NCBI GenBank assembly: GCA_946894095.1
Contig: OX335645.2
Span: forward strand, 13,539,001-13,603,000
DNA: 64,000 bases
Direction: 5' to 3'
DNA from: Incurvaria masculella
Taxonomy: Eukaryota > Arthropoda > Insecta > Lepidoptera > Incurvariidae
The position numbers and the translations under genes are program-made. Each line of letters opens with the position of its first letter. The first letter of the stretch is position 1. The notes under the pieces are model-generated. The model was not told where the DNA came from and did not search any database. It worked only from the letters and a program-made list of their open reading frames with translations. This document shows, piece by piece, positions 28,001 to 37,000 of the stretch.

Positions 28001-31000
28001 TATTTATAATCAAACATATGATATAATATAGTTTTTTTTCTTCTTCAGCCTTTTGTTGTCCACTGCCGGACGTAGGCCTCCCCCAGACTTCGCCGAGTCT
28101 CCTGTTTTTCTTCGCCAGTTGTCACCTGCTGTCTGACGTATAACGTCTGACCAACGTGCTGGCGGTTTGCCGACGCTTCTTTTCCCTGTGTAGGGTGTCC
28201 ACATCAAAACTTCAGTGCTCCATCTGTGGTCATCTGTGCGACATACATGACCTGCCCACTGCCACTTGAGTTTAGCAACCCTATGCATGACGTCAGTGAC
28301 CTTGGTGCTTTGGCGTATCAGCGAATTTGGCATTCGGTCGCGCAGTGAGATGCCGAGCATGGATCTTTCCATTGCCCTTTGGGCTACTTTCAGCTTGTGT
28401 GCAGTACCAACTGTGAGCGTCCATGTCTCGCAGGCGTAGGTCAAAGCATTGTTATTATGGTGATAATATTTACAGAATGTTGTTAGATATTTCGAAAACT
28501 ATGAAAATGTACTACTATAATGTCCCACTTAATGCCTAAATAGATTGCTGCTTGATAATGATGACTATGAGAGAATGAAACGATATTCTCTATGTTAACT
28601 GTTAATTTTTTTTCAGGAGAGTTTTGAACTTAACTTTCAAGTGCATTAAATATTGCCGTTGCAGAACTGATATAAATCCTTGCTGCCTAGAATATAATAT
28701 ACTTATTGTCACAGGAAGAAAAAAAATTATGCATATTTACCTCTTCAGTGCAGCGTCTGATATGAATCCAGAACCTGCGAGCTGAATTGAATTTCTTTTC
28801 ACATACTGTACACACCAACTCATTTGTAGACTGTACAATTTTTTGCAGATGCAGAATAACACATTTGTTGTCAGCTAAATTCTGAAATTCAATAAATTTT
28901 AGTGCAATATTCATATAGTATATGCATAAAATAAACAAGGAACAGTAGAAAAAATCTTTTAGTATAAATATAAAAATGTATGTTACCATAGTAGTCTAAA
29001 AGGAGACCGAAAAATTTAAATTTTTCCCTCCAAAGAAAAGTGAAAATTGAGAGATGGAACTTTTGGCCTGAACAACAGTAATTCAGTAAAATTAAATACT
29101 TACTAATGGTGTTTCCCCATCAATCCACCCCATATAATTGTGTTCTTTTGCAGTATGCGGTAACCACTCACACTTCTCCAAATTCTTTAAACATACGCCA
29201 CATTTCAGAACATCATGTGATCCACCTAAGCTTATGATTTTCCGCCTATTTTTTGACCCACATTTACGTTTAATAGGATTTCGCCTTTTAAGATTAATCT
29301 CTTCTTTAATCACAGGAGTTGATTCAAAATCAACTCCTTTCAAGGCAAGCTCATTAGTTGACATTTGAATCTGTTCTTCTACATCAGTGTCAATTGAAGA
29401 TGACATGCATGCATTCTGTCTTTTCGTAGTTCTTGGTATATCCTTAATATCAGGTGTGTCCATTTTTGCTGCCACCTCACCATCTAACATACCGGCACTA
29501 TTCTGTGTGCACCTCACTGCAGGTTTAACAGATTGAACCCTATTTTCAATGTCTTTATAGACGCCAGCCTTCCTTTTAGGTGGTTTACCTCTCTTGTTAA
29601 AAAAACATTGTTTTGAGTCATCTTTTTCACTCTCAATTTTTTTTTTTTTTACATCTTTTCCGTGCATTATTCTTGAGTTACTTCTCCTTGAAGCTTTATC
29701 ATTATCAAGAACGATTTCAGAAGTATTACTAGATAAAGTGTCATCAGATTCTGTGTTTACAAATTGATTGCTTGAATTAATTTTACTTCTTCTTAAAACT
29801 TTCGTAGAACAGTTTTCAGAAGTATATTTAAATGGTACAGTAATGTCGATATTACACATGGTATCTGAGTTAATTACATTGTCATTTGTATCAGCGTCTT
29901 TCTTTTCTATTGCAGGTTCCTCTTCCTTGGATGGATAACATGTTTGTCCTATATCCAAAATACTTCCTGGATCATGTTCCTTTTTTCCTAATGTTTTTAC
30001 TTTGCATCTACTTTGCATAACTGTATCACTTTTCAATGCCTCATCATTTTTTTTAGCCCTCATTTCACGAGTATTATCCAACAGACCATGTTCAGTTAAA
30101 TCATGTAATACAGTTTCTTCCAAAGAAACACGGTAATTAGTATCACTAGTTTTAACATTTAATAATGTACTATTTTCATTAGTATTGAATAAAGTATCTG
30201 AACATGCACTTTCAAGGGGAGAACTAGTTATTTCACTGATCTTTTTGAAATCTACACTCGTTTCGATTTCTTTCTCAAGCATTATGGTACTTTTTCTTTT
30301 CAATCTTTTCACATCCCGAAATTTTTTATCTTTCAGTGCTTCTTTGCCGTGTCTTTTTACTTTGATATCATCACAAGTTGAAATTCCTGCACGTGAGTTA
30401 CTCAAAATATTTTTATTTTTGTTTGTTTGCACATTGCTATCAACATTTTTATGACATGTGATTTCCTTATTTCTGATTAAATTATTAGATTGAGTTGTCA
30501 TGTCCTTTATGAAATGGTTTGAGTAATTTTCAATGTGTTTATTAATTTCTTTATCAACTTCATCGATATGACTGCAAATATTATCGTTAACTTTAATATC
30601 ATCACAAGTCGACATCATTGCACATGAATTACTCAAAATATTTGTATCTTCACTGGTTTCCATACTGATAACATTAAGATGTTTTGTGATTTCAATATTT
30701 TTGTTTAGGGTGTTAGATTTTGTCGTCGTTATTAGCTTTATGCTATTTTTTGAATTACTTTCAATGTGATTATTAATTACTTTTCCAACTTTTATTTCAC
30801 CACAATTTGACATCCCTGCACATGAATTGCTTAAAATATTTTTATCTTCACTGGTTTCCATACAGATATCAACATTATGTTTTATGATTCCAATATTTTT
30901 GTTGAAAGTGTTAGACTTTGATGACAAATCATTTACATATTTTTTGCAATGAATTTCAATATCTTTATCTTCACAAACTTTATCCATATCACCGCAAACA

Positions 31001-34000
31001 TTAGGGGCATCAAAGATTAATTCTGTTTTTACTAATTTGCATTTTATTTCAGGTGACACTAAGTTAGAAGAAAGGTGATCTGAATCATTTATATTGCTTA
31101 GTAATGGTATTTTATCGGAAGTTATGATATCGTTAGAAGATGTATTCATAAAAATATCATTATCAGAAACAATATTTTCCAAAGTTGAGTCGATATTATC
31201 GAAATTGCAATCACTAAAGCTGTTATCACCATAGTCATCAGAAAATAATGAAGAAAAATTTAAAACGTCGTCAGTATTTATATCCAATAAGTCATCATCT
31301 TCCAAGTTGCACTTATCTTCATTAAGTGAATAGTCTTGAAACAATACATTTGAAAATAATAATTGTGTTTTCTCCTTAGGCAGGATATTCTGAAACAATT
31401 CAACATTTTCTTTTGCAGTCAAAATTGCCTCAGTTACTTTATTAAATTCCTGACATTGGCCTTCCTCTTCCGGTGTTAATAACATAGAAGTACATTTTAA
31501 GTCTTCTATTGTCTCATCCTTTTTATCCGTAAATTCAATCATATTATGATCATTATTAGTAACATGTAACATTTTCGTTACATAATTATCATTATCTTCA
31601 AGCCCAATATTGAGTATGAACTGAGAATAGGCATGTAATGGAAAATCTATTGTGTGTGTATCAGATTTAATATCACAATCAATTGGCAAAATGTTATGAC
31701 TGGCATTATTTGCTGAAGTGTAAGTTTTACAACAAAATGTTATTGTATTTTTATTATTGGGGACAATTTTGTTCTTGCGACTGTATGTCTTCAAATTTAC
31801 ACAATTTTTGCTTTTCAGCCAAGAAAACTCAATAGATTTATCCACTTTATTGTCAGCAGGACTGTTAACAAATCTCTGGAATGAGGGACGGTTTCTATTA
31901 TGGTAACAATTAAGAGATCGTGATTTTTTATCAATGGCTTTTTTTAAACATTTGGCAATAACGGTGGTATTTACTTCTTCGGGGGCAATCAAGAAATCAA
32001 TTTTATTAATGGGCTTGAAATCATTAGATGCTGTGCTCTTTTTATTTTTTACATTTAGGTATTTCACAACACCACTTGTTCTAATATTTTTCTTGTCAAA
32101 CGATATCAATAGGCTTTCTGATTTACTGTGGTGATCGGTGATGTTGAGGTTTTGTGATTTTTTGCCATTAATTCTGTAAATACAACCATTATGTACATTT
32201 AATGGGGACTCAGTTATTTCAGTTTTTGATGTTACTTTCGGTGGATAACTCATTCGATTTATCGATTTGTTTACTATACTTTCTAAGTTAACCGAAGGCA
32301 TTTTAAAATCGGATTCAACATTTATATGTGATTTGGTCAATATAAGTGATTCATTTCCAGAATGTGTTTGAGATTCGTTTAGATTTAAGATTGATACTTT
32401 GTTCAAATGTTCGACATGTTCATATAGAGGGTTTTCTTTTACTAACTCTATAATATCCCTTGTTAGGATCTTCTTTTTATCACACTTTTGGTAATAATTG
32501 AACTGTGGTTGCATTTCTTTTACATTATTGAGATGAAAACACGAATCCTTATTTTTTATGGGGATCAGTGTCTCACACGTATTGGTTTTATTTTGCATTT
32601 CGTCTGTATTATTGTGATTAGGTAGCTGATCCGTGTTTTTAATTAGCATCATAGTCTCAGCTAGGGATCCATTATTGTGAAAACCTAAACCAGTCACACA
32701 TTGTTTGGAAAGGAACTCATCATTGTCTGAATTTGAAACCTTTGATTCTTCTTTTCGCTCTAATAGCACACTGACTGATTTCTTGTCATGTAAAATCTGA
32801 TTACATTCCACTTGCAGCTGTAAGTTCACATTATTATTATTTGGAGATTCTGCAACAGAATACTTATCATTCTGGGTTTGTTCTGTAGTTGTAGGTTTAA
32901 AAAGGACCTCTTCAGACCGCAGTGAGAAAAAATCACTATTTTCAATCTGTGGTGGAAATCTACTTTTATTTTGCTGTAAAGTGGATTCATCTGTAAATTG
33001 TGGTACAGCATCGTGTTTTTCATTTTCTTGGTTTAACAAGTCTTTGGACTTAATAAAGTACTGTTTTGGGTAAATTTTCGTAAATATTGTACATTCATTA
33101 GACAAACATTTCGTCACACTACTGCATCCAATATTATTGCTGATACATATTCCATCTACATATAAATGATCAGTTTTCTTTTCTGGCATAATATTTCCAT
33201 TAGAATTATCATTTTCCAGTGTATTGAATACATGTACTTGATTATCCTCGATTGAAGAAATCACATTTTCTCTTTCATTGGAATCTGCTTTGATTTGCAC
33301 TCTTTTGATCACTTTTTCTGATAGAATGCTAACTTTTTTTTCATTTGCATTTGTGGCACAGTTTATTTTTATTGTGGTAAGAGGCATTTCAGTAGTTCCG
33401 TCAATATAATTTTGCAAATTAAATTGTTTTTCAGTTGTTCCTTCATTAAAAATTTCGCTGTATTTGTCAGACACTCCACATATTATGTTAATATCATCTG
33501 AACAATTTACTGCATCCATATATTTATTAATAAAGGATTGATTTTCTTCATTCACCTCGTTTATGTCTGTTTCACAATTACTTTGAATACTTTGGACTGA
33601 ATCTTCTATTGGTATATATTCGGGGAGAAAGGTTTTTGCAAGTTCATTACTTCTTGATATGGGAACAGTCAGAGCTTCTTCCAATATTGATGAATGTTGC
33701 GTTTTTTTAGATACAGCATGCACATTCGGACTGCTGATAAATACAGTACTTCCTTGCAACTTGTCCTCAAGTGACTTTGAATCGAACAACAGATTTTTGG
33801 TTGTAATTCTACTTTCGAAATTGGCTGTGTGCATTTGGTGAGGATTGACTTTTTCATTAATTATAATTTCTGACTTCCAATTACTTTTGTTTTCTTGGAA
33901 GTGGGCCAGGTCAGAAATATCAGCTCCAAGTTGGCTTTCATTATCTTTAACAGTGAGAGTGACATGATTCGTAAAGCTGGGGCTCAATAAAACGGACTCT

Positions 34001-37000
34001 CTCAAAAGATTACAAGTCTGCAAGATAGATGTTTCACACCGTTCTTCAAATATTGGATTCATTTTAATAATGGCAACATCTGACTGTACATCGTTTGAGT
34101 GTTCATGTTGCAATTTCGAATCATGGAGATTTTCATTTACATCTGCAACTTTTTCCAAATTTTCATTTATTTTTTCGCCGTGAAATCCACAACTGGGAGA
34201 TTTTTTTAAAGTTTTCAACATTTTATAATGTTTTGGAATGTATTTCTTTCCTCGAGTTTTCTTTGCAGCATTTAGCCCATGTTTCAATTTTACCTTCTGG
34301 TCTATATTTCCCGCAGAGTTTTGATCTGTAGACAAAACATAACAATAATAAAAAATGTTACCACATTGATCCTTTCGTGAATTTGAAGCCTTTTGGCTTT
34401 TATTTATTTATGCGATGAATTAAAAAGTGTAAATAAATTATAATGGGTATGCATAGCTCTTAAATGCACTTCCCTCTATAAAGCCTCCTTTTATAATTTG
34501 ACGTGCTGCTTACACTGAAAACATTATTTTACACGTACAACATGCTAGATCTTTAAATGTATTAAATTAAATGATATTAAACTTTAATTGTTCAACTATA
34601 TAATTATTTATTGTTGCTTAGTATTTATTTTCTACCTGGCATATGTCATTTATGGTTTTAATGTTTTTGTCTTGTCAAATGTTTTGCCAACTTGCTTAAG
34701 CTGGCCCTTCCCGGCGGGACTAACTCATTCGCGCAATAGCACGGTACAAAACTGTCCTATTGCGCTCTGGGACCTTCTTTGTTTCAAAGAAAAAGACAGG
34801 CTCTGTGATGAAGAGGATACATGTCCACAAAGCAGACAATGTGCATGGTGTTTGATTTGGCAAGATTTACGAAATTTTTTATTACAAAACAACTTTGAGC
34901 TTAAAGTAAATTGCGACCGCTGTAGTGAAAAATCAAACAAAAACCAAATTGGTTATAAATCTTCATGAAACAAGCTAGGCCTCATGACTAATCTATTTAA
35001 GATGTTTTTTATTTTATCGTTGAGTAATCCACCTCCAAAGTTATTGTATAAAACGGATCTTATAACTTAGAAACAAACCAATATTTTGCAATGCCAATGG
35101 TCATCAGACGTAATACATGGAACACAATACTACAAGGTGTGGAAGTCAGCATTCAATGGCTTCACCAAACATATACGGGCACTTCGGGAACAGGATTTCA
35201 ATCGGGGGCAGGACTATGGGTGGCTACATTCTCCTTATTGCTAACGTAGGAGTTTCGGCTAGGGTCCAGCCTCGTCAGCAGGACTGCGGGGTAGCTCCTA
35301 GCTCTTAGGTACTCCTAGCTAGGACACGGAGAATACCCAGCGACGACCTCCGTCTCTCTACCTATCCATATTCTGTAGGATGCCTCCAGTGACTCTACGC
35401 TCATATATGCCTCTATGAGCTTAGCATTGATCTTGGCAGTCCTAGATCCATGTCCCATGGATAAGGCTTCAGAAGCCCTATTCTGCTAATTGATAACTGT
35501 GCGCGTTATGTTTATGTTTGGTCAAAACCAAATTTTTCGGTGAACTCATATTCTATTAGCGCAGTTTGACAAAACACATGCATTTGTTGTGTTTGTGTTT
35601 TGTTCGCAAACTCGTAACGCGCTCTCCGTGTTCTCGTAGGCCATGTGTTTTGCCGAAAACATGCAGTTTAGAGAATTTTATTTGTCAAATAAAATGGTAT
35701 CAGGACCTAAAAAGGATGTTTTCTTGAAAAATTTAATGCATTTAGTGTTATTAGATTAAAATTATCTTTTTAGGTAGTAGATAGTAGTAGGTACACTCAA
35801 AACTTAGCGTGTTGTGTATGACTGAAACATAACTCATACGGAATGGTTAGAAATTGGACAAATAGCAGAATCGAGCTTCTGGTCTACTAAATTTCAGTAT
35901 TTTTTACTTTATAGTACTGGTCCTTAGGTATGTTAATTACCCATGGAAGTATAAGTACAGCCATTATTACATGTTTTGTCACTTTCGAGTAGGTATACAA
36001 GTATGTCTGAAGCCTAAGTCCGCTAATAGGTAACTCCACTTTCGAGCATTACCACTTATGAGTGATGCAGTTGTAGTGGTTTGGTACAATTTTGCGTGAT
36101 TCCGAGGTTATCTCATAACACTAACGCTCAAAAGTGGAATTATCTTTTAGCGGACTTAGGTTTACGGTCTGTACGCTATGGTATAGATTTCTGAAGGCAT
36201 CTGGTTTAGTAAGCAGCTTATTAGCTCCAGGTTTAAATTTTACCTTCTGAGAGCCACTACTAGTTTGCCCCTTCCTAGTCCGAGCAATGGATTGGCTGAT
36301 AGCCTATCTGATTGCTTCAAGGACTCTGTCATGATGGAAGGAATATAGGTCTCTATAAAATTTGGCACCCACATAACAAGTGTTTGGCTGTGTCTACATA
36401 CTCCGTATCTATCATAATTATTATACATATGTCGGAGCGCCGTAGCAGTGGCACCACCTTGTAGTCCCAATAAGTAGTGCTTGATTGTTTATTGTTAATC
36501 CTACCAACCTTTGGGATTTAGAGAGAGGTACGTGGCGGTAGACAGAAATAATATAATATGTAGAAATCATATTTTGAATGCATTTATTTAAAAAAATAAG
36601 AACATTCAAAATATCCATAATGACCATTTGCTTAAAAAAATTACAAAATATATTTAAATCAGAGAGGATTACTAAAAAAAAGTATGACACGTGGCATTCA
36701 AATGATGGAAATAACTTCATTATTTCATAAGCTTCCAGAAAAGTCATAAACTGTCATTTATGACCCTTTATTTCTGAGATAATTGATATTTTGAATGCAT
36801 TTGTTTTTAAGTAGTCTCTCATTCATTAGCTATTAGAAAAACGCGAATAAAATGCCCAGAGTGTAGCAGTTATTTTACAATCATCACTTTTTCATAATAT
36901 AGAACATTTAAAAAAAAAATTCAAAAACTATTGATTTTAGACCCCCATTTCACAGCTTGTGTCAAATGGGGTTGAAAAGTATTAGATTGAGTTAAACTTG

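Noticed and set aside
28010..28444. A possible extra GTF3C2-like exon
   Set aside because: The peptide is clearly the C-terminus of an RTE-type LINE, and exons 3 and 4 already join in phase without it.
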